Shown here one piece after another: positions 17,818 through 25,633 of a stretch of 40,110 bases of DNA; position 1 is the stretch's first letter; each line of letters begins with the position of its first letter. Made by a program: the position numbers and the translations under genes. Location: contig NZ_LGDE01000440.1 in assembly GCF_001279725.1 (NCBI RefSeq), positions 1-40,110 of the forward strand, given 5' to 3'. The notes beneath the pieces are model-generated. The model was not told the DNA's origin. It ran no database searches and saw only the letters and a program-made list of their open reading frames with translations. The DNA is from Streptomyces sp. WM4235. GTDB lineage: Bacteria; Actinomycetota; Actinomycetes; Streptomycetales; Streptomycetaceae.

Positions 17818-18795
17818 ATGGACTGGCTGACGAAACTCCCGGTGATCGGGCCCTTGGCGGCCGCGGCGATGCGCACGCACGCGTGGCGGTCGTACCAGCG
17901 GCTCGACCGCGTGCACTGGACCCGGCTGGCCGCCGCGATCACCTTCATCAGCTTCCTCGCCCTCTTCCCCCTGATCACCGTCGCCGCCGCCGTCGGCGCG
18001 GCGCTGCTCAGCAAGGAGCAGCTCGACCGGCTGCAGAAGAGCCTCGCCGAGCAGGTGCCCGGCATCTCCGACCAGCTCGACCTCAACGCGCTGGTGGCCA
18101 ACGCGGGCACCATCGGGCTCGTCGCGGGCGCACTGCTGCTCTTCACCGGCATCGGCTGGGTCGGCTCGATGCGCGACTGCCTGCGCGCCGTCTGGGACAA
18201 GGACGACGAGGACCTCGGCAACCCGGTCGCCCGCAAGGGCAAGGACGGGCTGGTGCTCCTCGGCCTCGGCGGCGCGGCCCTCTGCTCGGCGGCGGCCTCG
18301 ATCCTCGGCTCCAGCGCCGTCGGCAAGTTCGGCGGCTGGCTCGGCATCCCGCGCGAGGGCGCGGGCGGCGCCCTGCTGAGGTCCGGGGCCTTCGCGGTCG
18401 GCGTGGTGGCCGCCTTCCTGCTCCTGCTGTACCTGTTGACCCTGCTGCCCGGGGTGGAGCCGTCGCGCGGCCGTCTGATCCAGGCCGCCCTCATCGGCGC
18501 CGCCGGCTTCGAACTGCTGAAACTGCTGCTGAGCGGCTACATGCGGGAGGTCGCCGCGAAGAGCATGTACGGGGCCTTCGGCGTGCCGATCGCCCTGCTG
18601 CTCTGGATCAACTTCACGGCGAAGCTGCTGCTGTTCTGCGCCGCCTGGACGGCGACCCGCGACGACGCGGACGGCGACGGCGCGGAAGACCCGCAGGACC
18701 CTCAGGACCCGCAGGCCTCGAAGGAGACCCCGGAGCGGGCCCCGGACGAGGGCGGCGGCGCGGGCCCCTCCGCGGGGCCCGCGCGCACCGCCTGA
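17818..18795 (+). CDS. YihY/virulence factor BrkB family membrane protein
   Basis: A 325-residue integral membrane protein with about six helices between residues 38 and 280. Family hallmarks are the early THAWRSYQRLDRVHWTRLAA segment, the FISFLALFPLITVAAAVG helix and the late GVPIALLLWINFTAKLLLF helix. The family was once called RNase BN, but that activity belongs to another protein; its role in the envelope is unknown. The C-terminal 45 residues are acidic and Pro-rich with a DPQDPQDPQ repeat. The ATG at 17818 follows GGTG. It converges with the small gene at 18828. Confidence 0.88.
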   Translation: MDWLTKLPVIGPLAAAAMRTHAWRSYQRLDRVHWTRLAAAITFISFLALFPLITVAAAVGAALLSKEQLDRLQKSLAEQVPGISDQLDLNALVANAGTIGLVAGALLLFTGIGWVGSMRDCLRAVWDKDDEDLGNPVARKGKDGLVLLGLGGAALCSAAASILGSSAVGKFGGWLGIPREGAGGALLRSGAFAVGVVAAFLLLLYLLTLLPGVEPSRGRLIQAALIGAAGFELLKLLLSGYMREVAAKSMYGAFGVPIALLLWINFTAKLLLFCAAWTATRDDADGDGAEDPQDPQDPQASKETPERAPDEGGGAGPSAGPARTA

Positions 18796-18827
18796 CCCGC
18801 CGCCGCGCCGGCCCCGCGGGGGTGGCG

Positions 18828-19040
18828 TCAGCTCTGCGCGGTGTCCTCGCCCGTCCCGGAGCCCTCGGTCACGCCCGCCTTCTCGCGCATCTTGCGCAGC
18901 AGCTCCGCCTTCTGGTCGGCCGCACCCTGGCGGTCGAGGTTGCGGTGCGGGCCGTTGTTCTGCCGTTCGGCGCGCGACTGCCGCTTGCGCTGGCCGCCGC
19001 CCTGGCCCACGGGGTTGTTGATGTTCTTGCTGACGGTCAC
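18828..19040 (-). CDS. Small basic protein (DUF6243-like)
   Basis: A 70-residue, highly charged protein beginning with TVSKNINNPVGQGGGQRKRQ and followed by a predicted helix (DQKAELLRKMREKAG, about 42-56). It has no membrane segment or cysteine. It resembles a small conserved Streptomyces family I remember as DUF6243, with no known function; the abundance of Arg/Lys and Gln could suit nucleic-acid binding, but that is a guess. The GTG start at 19040 is preceded by GGAGAAC. It is a real gene by codon bias and RBS although very short. Confidence 0.75.
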   Translation of the reverse strand: MTVSKNINNPVGQGGGQRKRQSRAERQNNGPHRNLDRQGAADQKAELLRKMREKAGVTEGSGTGEDTAQS

Positions 19041-19329
19041 GGGTTCTCCCGGTCGTGATGTGAAGTGCTCTGCGGATTCATCGGTGGGGGACGGGCGGCG
19101 ACGTCGAAGGACGCCGGCCGAGGCCCGTCACGCGCTCACTCGTGGATCGGCGTCTGGAAGAGCATGACAAAGACGTTACCCGGTTCCGTCGGCCCCGCTC
19201 ACCACCCCTTTCCCCGCACGGGCGCCCGCCGCCCACCCGGGGCAGGCCCGGAGGGGCGTCACCGGGCCGCCGCGGGCTCACCGACGCCGCGGGCTCATCC
19301 CGCCCGCGCCCGCCGGCAGGGGACGACCG

Positions 19330-20568
19330 TCAGACCAGGTCCTCGTCGCCCCGGCGACCGCGGCGCGGCCACCGCCGGTTGACCGCGAACGCCCCGCCCG
19401 CCAGCACGGCCAGCGCCCCGCCCGCGATGCCGAGCGCGGTCCCGACGCCGCTGCTGCCGGAGTCGTCGCCGCCCGCCGACGTCTCCTTCTCGTGCGTCTG
19501 GGCGGGGGCGCCGTGCGACTTGGTGTCCGCGCTCTTGGGCGGCACCAGCTCACCGACCGGCTTCACCTTCCCGGCGGCCGAGAAACCCCAGTCGAAGAGC
19601 GCGGCGGTCTCCTCGTACACCGAGTTGGCCCCGTCCGAGCCCGGGTTCATCACCGTGACCAGCAGCTTCTTGTTGCCCTGCTGGGCCGCGCCGGTGAAGG
19701 TCGAGCCGGCCATGCTGGTGTTGCCGTTCTTGACCCCGGCGATGCCCTTGTAGGGGGAGAGCCCGTACGCACCCGTCATCAGCCGGTTGGTGTTCTGGAT
19801 CTCGAAGTAGTCGCGGGGCTTGCCCGCCTCCTGGAGGCCCGGGAACTTCGCGCTCGCCGTGCCGCAGTACTCCCGGAAGTCGGCCTTCTGCAGCCCGGAG
19901 CGGGCGATCAGGGTGAGGTCGTACGCGCTGGAGACCTGCCCCGGCGCGTCGTACCCGTCCGGGGACACCACGTGCGTGTCGAGGGCCTGGAGCTCCTCCG
20001 CGTGCGCCTGCATGTCCTTGACGGACTTCTCGATGCCGCCGTTCATGGCCGAAAGCACATGCACGGCGTCGTTGCCCGAACGGAGGAACACGCCGAGCCA
20101 CAGGTCGTGGACGGTGTACTCGTGGTCCTCCTTCACCCCGACCAGGCTGCTCCCCGCGCCGACCCCGTCCATCTCCTGCTCGGTGACCTTGTGCACCCGG
20201 TCCTTGGGCAGGCTCGGCAGCACGGTGTCCGCGAACAGCATCTTCATGGTGGAGGCCGGGGGAAGTCGCCAGTGCGCGTTGTGTGCCGCCAGTACGGCGC
20301 CCGTCTCCGCGTCCGCGACGATCCACGACCGCCCCGTGAGGTTGGTGGGCAGCGCGGGCGCGCCCGGCAGCAGGTTCACCTGGGTGCCCGGTTGGCCGAG
20401 CGTCGTGCCGCCGACGGTGGACATCGACGCCGGCGGGCCGCCGTCCATCGGAGGGCGGCCCTTCCCGTCGGCGGGCGGGGCCGGTGCGGCGTGCGCGGGG
20501 GCGGTGAACATCGCGGGGACCAGCAGCGCGGCGGACAGGACCGTCAGCGCGGTCTTCTTGGCATACAC
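19330..20568 (-). CDS. D-alanyl-D-alanine carboxypeptidase (PBP5-like, membrane-anchored)
   Basis: A secreted peptidase family S11 enzyme that trims the terminal D-Ala of peptidoglycan stem peptides. From the GTG at 20568 it has 412 residues: a signal peptide (ALTVLSAALLVPAMFTAPAHA), the active-site S106-T-M-K109, S164-G-N166, and K280-N-G282 where most relatives have KTG. A C-terminal helix (ALGIAGGALAVLAGGAFAV) and basic tail anchor it in the membrane. An upstream GTG at 20601 is an alternative start, and neither has a strong RBS. It diverges from the SCO4848-like gene. Confidence 0.9.
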   Translation of the reverse strand: MYAKKTALTVLSAALLVPAMFTAPAHAAPAPPADGKGRPPMDGGPPASMSTVGGTTLGQPGTQVNLLPGAPALPTNLTGRSWIVADAETGAVLAAHNAHWRLPPASTMKMLFADTVLPSLPKDRVHKVTEQEMDGVGAGSSLVGVKEDHEYTVHDLWLGVFLRSGNDAVHVLSAMNGGIEKSVKDMQAHAEELQALDTHVVSPDGYDAPGQVSSAYDLTLIARSGLQKADFREYCGTASAKFPGLQEAGKPRDYFEIQNTNRLMTGAYGLSPYKGIAGVKNGNTSMAGSTFTGAAQQGNKKLLVTVMNPGSDGANSVYEETAALFDWGFSAAGKVKPVGELVPPKSADTKSHGAPAQTHEKETSAGGDDSGSSGVGTALGIAGGALAVLAGGAFAVNRRWPRRGRRGDEDLV

Positions 20569-20689
20569 GCAGGTGAAAGTACATCCCGATGGGCTGTGCA
20601 CCGTCGCTGACCGGCCAACCCGCCGGAACCACCGCCGGTCTAGCCCACCCTGGCGCGTCCCTCCCGGGGACGAATCCGATACTGGGGAC

Positions 20690-20935
20690 ATGAAACTCAG
20701 CCGCACCGCCTCCTGGTTCCTGCTCGCCTTCGGAGTGTGGAGCTGGATCATCTGGGTGTCCTTCGTCCGGAACCTGTGGAAGAACGGCAGCGGTCTGGCC
20801 TTCGACACCGCCGGTGACCCTACGACCTACTTCTGGGTCCACTGTGGACTGGCGGTGGCGTCCTTTCTCCTGGGGACGGCCGTTGGTGTGATCGGGTTGC
20901 GTTCCCTGCGCGCGCTGCGGCGTGAATCACGATGA
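20690..20935 (+). CDS. SCO4848-like small membrane protein
   Basis: An 81-residue protein with two membrane helices (about 7-29 and 48-72) joined by a short loop (RNLWKNGSGLAFDTAGDPTTYFWVHC). It matches the conserved Streptomyces family named after SCO4848, with no known function. GATACT at 20679-20684 lies where a -10 box would place the transcription start on the ATG (20690), so the mRNA may be leaderless; no Shine-Dalgarno is seen. Its stop overlaps the next ATG by 4 bp, implying coupled expression with the metallophosphoesterase. Confidence 0.85.
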   Translation: MKLSRTASWFLLAFGVWSWIIWVSFVRNLWKNGSGLAFDTAGDPTTYFWVHCGLAVASFLLGTAVGVIGLRSLRALRRESR

Positions 20936-22260
20936 CCGTAATCGTGGTCGCGCTCGTCGCGCTCGCCGTACTGGGCCTGTTGGCCCTGGTCCACCGCTGG
21001 CTGTGGGTCCGCCTCGTCCGTGACACCACCCGGTCGGGTGGTGTCGCACGCCGGACGGGGACCGCCCTGGCCTTCGCCCTGCCGCTCGCGGCCGTCGCGG
21101 CCCTGGTCGCCGGGCGCGCCGGGGTGCCGTTCCCGCTCCAGCAGGCGGTGGCGTGGCCGGGGTTCATGTGGCTGGCCGTGCTGCTGTACCTGAGCTTGGC
21201 GATGCTCGTCGGGGAAGTGGTCCGGGCCGTCTGGCTCCGCCGGGTCACGCCGCCGGCCGCGCGGGTCCCCGTCCCGGTCTCCGCCCCGGCTTCCGTCCAG
21301 GCCTCCGCGCCGGCTTCCGCTCCCGTGGATCCGGCGGCGGAGCCCGACCCGTCCGCCCCGGCGGACCGGGCGCCGGGCGCCGACCCCGCCGCCGAACCCG
21401 CGCCCGCCCGCGAGTCCTCCTTCGACGCCGCCGTCCTCACCCGGCGCCGGTTCGTCGCGCGGACCGTCGGCGGGGCGGCGGCCGCGGCCGCTCTCGCGAC
21501 GGTCGGGTACGGGACGTACGGGGTGCTGCGCGGCCCGCGCGTGAAGCGGGTGCGCGTGCCGCTCGCCAAGCTGCCCCGCGCCGCGCACGGCTTCCGGATC
21601 GCCGTCGTCAGCGACGTCCACCTCGGGCCGATCCTCGGCGCCGCCCACACCCGGCGCGTCGTCGACGCCGTCAACGGCACCCAGCCCGATCTGATCGCCG
21701 TCGTCGGCGACCTGGTCGACGGGAGCGTGCCCGACCTGGGGCGGGCCGCCGAACCGCTGAGCGGCCTCCGGGCCCGGCACGGATCGTTCTTCGTCACCGG
21801 CAACCACGAGTACTTCTCGGGCGCCGAGCAGTGGGTCGACCACGTCCGGGAACTGGGGATGCAGCCCTTGGAGAACGCGCGTCGCGCCCTGCCGTACTTC
21901 GACCTGGCCGGCGTCAACGACGTCGCGGGCGAGAGCGAGGGCCACGGCCCCGACTTCCGGGCGGCCCTCGGTGACCGCGACCGGTCCCGGACCGCCGTCC
22001 TCCTCGCGCACCAGCCGATCGTCATCCACGACGCCGTCCGGCACGGGGTCGACCTCCAACTGTCCGGGCACACCCACGGCGGTCAGCTCTGGCCCGGCAA
22101 TTACCTCGCCGAGCTCGCCAACCCGACCGTCGCCGGCCTGGAACGGTACGGCGACACACAGCTGTACGTGTCCCGCGGCGCGGGCGCCTGGGGGCCGCCT
22201 GTTCGAGTCGGCGCGCCGTCCGACATCACCGTGGTCGAACTCGCCTCATATCAGGCCTGA
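20932..22260 (+). CDS. Membrane-anchored metallophosphoesterase (YkuE-like)
   Basis: A 442-residue protein. The N-terminal 105 residues contain about three membrane helices. An Ala/Pro-rich linker follows (about 107-160), then TRRRFVARTVGG with a short hydrophobic stretch resembling a Tat signal. The calcineurin-like phosphoesterase domain comes last: SDVHLGP (about 226-232), GDLVDG, GNHEYF, AHQP and SGHTHGGQLWP, the complete set of metal ligands. The catalytic domain probably lies outside the membrane. The substrate is unknown, and phospholipid or sugar phosphates are common for this group. ATGA overlap with the preceding gene indicates one operon. Confidence 0.9.
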   Translation: MTVIVVALVALAVLGLLALVHRWLWVRLVRDTTRSGGVARRTGTALAFALPLAAVAALVAGRAGVPFPLQQAVAWPGFMWLAVLLYLSLAMLVGEVVRAVWLRRVTPPAARVPVPVSAPASVQASAPASAPVDPAAEPDPSAPADRAPGADPAAEPAPARESSFDAAVLTRRRFVARTVGGAAAAAALATVGYGTYGVLRGPRVKRVRVPLAKLPRAAHGFRIAVVSDVHLGPILGAAHTRRVVDAVNGTQPDLIAVVGDLVDGSVPDLGRAAEPLSGLRARHGSFFVTGNHEYFSGAEQWVDHVRELGMQPLENARRALPYFDLAGVNDVAGESEGHGPDFRAALGDRDRSRTAVLLAHQPIVIHDAVRHGVDLQLSGHTHGGQLWPGNYLAELANPTVAGLERYGDTQLYVSRGAGAWGPPVRVGAPSDITVVELASYQA

Positions 22261-22348
22261 CCAGGCATAACAGGCCTTCCCGCAGCCGATCTTCCATGAT
22301 TGGGTGACCGATAGTCGGATACGGGGTTCGAATATCGGGGTGCAGGGG

Positions 22349-23911
22349 ATGCGGTCTGTCCGCTCGAAGGTGATCGCGGCCGTGCTGGTCCTCGCGGCGG
22401 GCGGCGGTGTCGCCGCCTGGCAGCTGCTCCCCGCCGAGGGCAACGGGCGGGGCACCGCCATCCGGGTCGGGACGAGCGACGTCGTCTCCGACCTGGACCC
22501 CGCCGGTGCCTACGACGCCGGTTCCTGGGCCCTGTTCGGCAACGTCTACCAGTCGCTGCTGACCGTCAAGCCGGGCTCGGAGGCCCCCGTCCCGGACGCG
22601 GCCTCCGCATGCCGGTTCCTCGGCGGCAAGCTGACCACGTACCAGTGCGAACTGCGCCCGGACGCGAAGTTCTCGGGCGGCCGCGCGATCACGGCGGAGG
22701 ACGTCAAGCACTCCTTCGACCGGATCAAGAAGATCAACTCCGCGCAGGGTCCGGCACCGCTCTTCAACACCCTGGAGTCGGTCAAGGCCGAGGGGCGGAC
22801 GGTCACCTTCAACCTCTCCGGTCGCGACGCCACGTTCCCCTTCAAGATCGCCACGGGTGCCGCGTCGATCGTCGACCGGGACAAGTACCCGGCCGGGGCG
22901 CTGCGCCACGACGGCAAGGTGGACGGCTCGGGCCCGTACGTGCTCGGTGCGTACAAGGCCGGCGAGAGCGCCGAACTGAAGCCGAACCCGACCTACACGG
23001 GCCAGGCGAAACCTGCCCGCACGCCCGTCACGGTGAAGTACTTCGCGGACTCCGCCGGGCTCGACCGGGCGTGGCGCGACCACCAGGTCGAGGTCGCCCA
23101 CCGGGACATGCCGCCCGAGGTGCTCGCGGCCCTGAACCCGGGCCTGGAGGACACCCGGTACCAGGCCTCCGGGGGCACCGAGACCCGCAACCTCGTCTTC
23201 AACGTCCGCCCCGGCTCCACCGCGGCGAAGCCGGCCGTGCGGCGGGCCGTGGCGGCGGTCCTCGACCGCTCGCAGTTGGCGAGCGAGGTCCACCGCGGCA
23301 CGGTGACCCCGCTCTACTCCCTGGTCCCGGCCGGTGTCGCGTCGCACAGCACGCCGTTCTTCGACACCTGGCCGGCGCCGAACACGGCGACGGCCAGGAA
23401 GCTCCTCAAGGCGGCGGGCGTCGCCACCCCCGTCCCGATCAGCCTGGGTGCCAACGAGCGCGGCGCGAACCTCGCGGAGGCCGACGCGATTGCCAAGCAG
23501 CTCACGGCGACCGGTCTCTTCCGGGTGGACGTCAAGGCGGTCGCCAAGTGGGAGGACTTCCAGAAGCAGTACGCGGCCGGCGACTTCGACGCCTACACCG
23601 TCGGTTGGATCGCCGACTTCCCCGACGCGGACAACTTCCTCGCCCCCCTCGTCGGCGCCGGGTCCACGATGAACAACGGCTTCTCCGACAAGGCCGTGGA
23701 CGCGCTGATCACCCGTACGCAGGCGCACTCCGACCGGGGCGAGGCGGCGGACGACTTCCGCGCGCTCCAGCGGATCGTCGCGCAGCAGGTCCCGATGGTG
23801 CCGATCTGGCAGAAGAAGGACTACGTGATGTCCCGCGAGGCCGTCACCGGTGCGCAGTACCTCTCCGACGGCACCGGCGTCTGGCGCCTGTGGGACCTCG
23901 ACTGGCTGTAG
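22349..23911 (+). CDS. Family 5 (peptide/nickel-type) solute-binding protein, no lipobox
   Basis: A 520-residue extracellular binding protein of the oligopeptide ABC family (SBP_bac_5): DLDPAGAYDAGSWALFGNVYQSLLT near the start, the PDAKFSGGRAITAEDVKHSFDR motif and the C-terminal YTVGWIADFPDADNFLAPL. The N-terminus (MRSVRSKVIAAVLVLAAGGGVAAW) is a signal or anchor without a lipobox Cys, unusual for a Gram-positive binding protein. No permease or ATPase gene is adjacent, so it is an orphan. I prefer ATG 22349, after GGGGTGCAGGGG; GTG 22304 is an alternative that adds 15 residues. Confidence 0.85.
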   Translation: MRSVRSKVIAAVLVLAAGGGVAAWQLLPAEGNGRGTAIRVGTSDVVSDLDPAGAYDAGSWALFGNVYQSLLTVKPGSEAPVPDAASACRFLGGKLTTYQCELRPDAKFSGGRAITAEDVKHSFDRIKKINSAQGPAPLFNTLESVKAEGRTVTFNLSGRDATFPFKIATGAASIVDRDKYPAGALRHDGKVDGSGPYVLGAYKAGESAELKPNPTYTGQAKPARTPVTVKYFADSAGLDRAWRDHQVEVAHRDMPPEVLAALNPGLEDTRYQASGGTETRNLVFNVRPGSTAAKPAVRRAVAAVLDRSQLASEVHRGTVTPLYSLVPAGVASHSTPFFDTWPAPNTATARKLLKAAGVATPVPISLGANERGANLAEADAIAKQLTATGLFRVDVKAVAKWEDFQKQYAAGDFDAYTVGWIADFPDADNFLAPLVGAGSTMNNGFSDKAVDALITRTQAHSDRGEAADDFRALQRIVAQQVPMVPIWQKKDYVMSREAVTGAQYLSDGTGVWRLWDLDWL

Positions 23912-23946
23912 CGCCGCGGCCCGGGGGCGACGCCCCCGAAACGGCG

Positions 23947-23981
23947 TCGGACCCCTACCCCTTGCCGGGGTCGGGGTCCGA
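23947..23981. terminator. Hairpin at convergent gene ends
   Basis: TCGGACCCC pairs with GGGGTCCGA, and an inner ACCCC pairs with GGGGT (one mismatch between), closing a 5-nt loop. It lies 36 bases after the solute-binding protein stop and overlaps the last codons of the tetR gene. Confidence 0.7.
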
Positions 23982-24683
23982 GGCGCGCTTGCGGGACACC
24001 GCCGTCTGGGCCATGCCGGGCAGGAAGTCCGCGAACAGCTCGTGCACCTCCCGCACCAGCGGCCGCAGCACCCGGAACCGCGCCAGGATGATGCCGCGCG
24101 TCGTCAACTGCGCGCCGCGCTCGGCGAGCCGGCGGGTCTTCTCGCTGTCCGGCGAGCGGTCGAAGACCCAGTACAGGACCAGCCCCATCTGCGAGAGCCA
24201 CATCAGCTCCGGCAGCACGTCGGCCAGTTCGTCCGGCACCTTCGTCTTCGCGCCCGCCAGCACCTCGCGGTGCATGTCGATCGCGGCCTTGCGCGCCGGT
24301 TCCGATTCGGGCGAGAAGGGGCTGAGGGGGCTCTCCGGGTCGGCCGCGTTCTTGAAGAACTGCGAAGCGAACTCGTGGTACGGCGCGGCGATGTCCAGCC
24401 AGCTCGTCAGTACGCCCGCGAGCCGCTTCTGCAAGTCGCTCTCGTTGTCCAGGATGGGCCGGACCGCCGCCTGGTGCGCGGCGCCGATCCGGTCGTAGAA
24501 CCCCTGGACCAGGTGTTCCTTCGAGGCGAAGTAGTAGTACGCGTTGCCGACCGAGACCCCTGCCTCCTTGGCGATGACCCGCATGGTCGTCTTGTCGAAG
24601 CCGCGCTCCTGGAAGAGCCGGAGCGCGGTTTCGAGGATGAGCGTGCGGGTTTGCTCGCTCTTGGGAGCCTTCTGATCAGTCAC
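23955..24683 (-). CDS. TetR-family transcriptional regulator
   Basis: A 242-residue repressor-type protein. The N-terminal HTH is classic (TRTLILETALRLFQERGF, then TTMRVIAKEAGVSVGNAYYYFASKEHLV), followed by an all-alpha ligand-binding domain of unknown specificity. I start it at GTG 24683; an ATG ten codons earlier would run into the preceding gene. It is the last gene of a three-gene minus-strand operon (membrane protein, DCC protein, tetR; gaps 5 and 11 bases). The operon promoter carries two identical palindromes, so autorepression is the simplest model. Confidence 0.92.
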   Translation of the reverse strand: MTDQKAPKSEQTRTLILETALRLFQERGFDKTTMRVIAKEAGVSVGNAYYYFASKEHLVQGFYDRIGAAHQAAVRPILDNESDLQKRLAGVLTSWLDIAAPYHEFASQFFKNAADPESPLSPFSPESEPARKAAIDMHREVLAGAKTKVPDELADVLPELMWLSQMGLVLYWVFDRSPDSEKTRRLAERGAQLTTRGIILARFRVLRPLVREVHELFADFLPGMAQTAVSRKRASDPDPGKG

Positions 24684-24694
24684 GGTGTCCGACC

Positions 24695-25120
24695 TTATCG
24701 GGGTACGGCGCATCGTTCGTCACAGGCCGCATCCCCGGGCTCCGCTTCGCCGTTGGTACGGACCGCGGATCGCCAGGCGGACGCGGTGTGCATCGCCGCC
24801 CGGGCGAAGGGCCGGCCGGCCGGGGTGGCCAGCCAGTTCGCCTTGGGCCGGTGCTCCGCCAGGGCCCACAGGCACACGATGAGGGCGTCGGTGTCGGTCC
24901 ACACCTGGCCCCGGTCGCCGATCACGGTGATCCGGCGGAGCGTCTCCTCGTGGTCGAGGCCGGGGAAGAGGCGACGGGCCTCGTAGGACCCGGCCGGGAC
25001 CAGCCACAGGGGCGTGAGCCACCGCTGCCCCAGCAGCCAGTGCCGGATGTGGACGCAGAGCGGACAACCGGCGTCGTACAGCACCGTCAGGTGCCTGGTC
25101 GGTGCGGTCGTGTCGGTCAT
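24695..25120 (-). CDS. DCC-family thiol-disulfide oxidoreductase-like protein
   Basis: A 141-residue protein with the family signature near the N-terminus, LYDAGCPLCVHIRHWLL (DxxCxxC), in a thioredoxin-like fold. The motif suggests thiol redox activity, but family members are mostly uncharacterised. The ATG at 25120 lies 5 bases after the upstream membrane-protein stop, and tetR follows 11 bases downstream. Two more Cys near the C-terminus (DAACDERC) may bind metal or form a disulfide. No signal peptide is seen, so it is probably cytoplasmic or at the inner face of the membrane. Confidence 0.88.
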   Translation of the reverse strand: MTDTTAPTRHLTVLYDAGCPLCVHIRHWLLGQRWLTPLWLVPAGSYEARRLFPGLDHEETLRRITVIGDRGQVWTDTDALIVCLWALAEHRPKANWLATPAGRPFARAAMHTASAWRSAVRTNGEAEPGDAACDERCAVPR

Positions 25121-25125
25121 CGGGA

Positions 25126-25530
25126 TCAGGCCCGGGCGGGCGCGGTCCAGCCCTGGGGGGCGACGGGCGGGGTCTGCTGACGCTCCATGATGCCCCGGCG
25201 GCGCATCTTGTTGAGGACCCACACGTTGCCCAGGTGCATCACGCCGAGGACGAGCAGGACCACGCCGAGCTTCACCGACAGGGCCTCGAAGAGCCCGCGC
25301 GCCTCGCTGATGGTCTCGGCCGAGCGGAGGTAGAGCGTCACGAAACCGATGTTCACGAGGTAGAAGCCGACCACCAGGAGGTGGTTCACGGCGTCCGCGA
25401 GCTTCTCGTTGCCCTGGAGGACGTCGGCGATGAAGACCCGGCCGTTGCGGGTGAGCGTGCGGGCGACCCAGATGGTGAGCCCGATGCTGATGACCAGGTA
25501 GATGACGTACGCGACCACGGTGAGGTCCAT
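25126..25530 (-). CDS. Hypothetical four-helix membrane protein, first gene of the tetR operon
   Basis: A 134-residue protein with about three or four membrane segments (near 3-23, 44-68, 82-105) and short charged loops, ending in a Pro-rich cytoplasmic tail. It begins MDLTVVAYVIYLVISIGLTIW without a cleavable signal. It resembles a conserved actinobacterial integral membrane protein whose function I do not know. The ATG at 25530 follows GGGGGCTGAGGGC. It heads the operon under the twin palindromes, so it is the primary gene controlled there. Confidence 0.82.
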   Translation of the reverse strand: MDLTVVAYVIYLVISIGLTIWVARTLTRNGRVFIADVLQGNEKLADAVNHLLVVGFYLVNIGFVTLYLRSAETISEARGLFEALSVKLGVVLLVLGVMHLGNVWVLNKMRRRGIMERQQTPPVAPQGWTAPARA

Positions 25531-25544
25531 TGCCCTCAGCCCCC

Positions 25545-25558
25545 TTGAACGTGTTCAA
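25545..25558. promoter_or_regulatory. Operator 1: TTGAACGTGTTCAA
   Basis: A perfect palindrome (6-bp arms, 2-base centre) with the same arms as the site at 25589-25602, 44 bases away centre to centre. It lies downstream of the predicted transcription start and just upstream of the RBS of the first operon gene, where a bound repressor would block elongation. The TetR protein encoded at the end of the operon is the likely binder. Confidence 0.75.
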
Positions 25559-25573
25559 CTGCTGACGTCCACG

Positions 25574-25602
25574 ACTGTAGACCCATTTTTGAACAGGTTC
25601 AA
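25574..25602 (-). promoter_or_regulatory. HrdB-type promoter for the membrane protein-DCC-tetR operon
   Basis: On the minus strand, TTGAAC (25602-25597) and TACAGT (25579-25574) are separated by exactly 17 bases, a good match to the housekeeping consensus. The -35 box is the outer arm of operator 2, so repressor and polymerase would compete. Confidence 0.7.
25589..25602. promoter_or_regulatory. Operator 2: TTGAACAGGTTCAA
   Basis: A perfect palindrome with the same arms as operator 1 and a different 2-base centre, as expected when only the arms are recognised. It overlaps the -35 region of the operon promoter. Confidence 0.75.
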
Positions 25603-25633
25603 GCCTTCCGTTCGGGCCCGCGCCCGCCCTCCG

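Noticed and set aside
19269..19297. 12-bp direct repeat GCCGCGGGCTCA
   Set aside because: Two copies with a 17-base period in non-coding GC-rich DNA; no function suggested by position.
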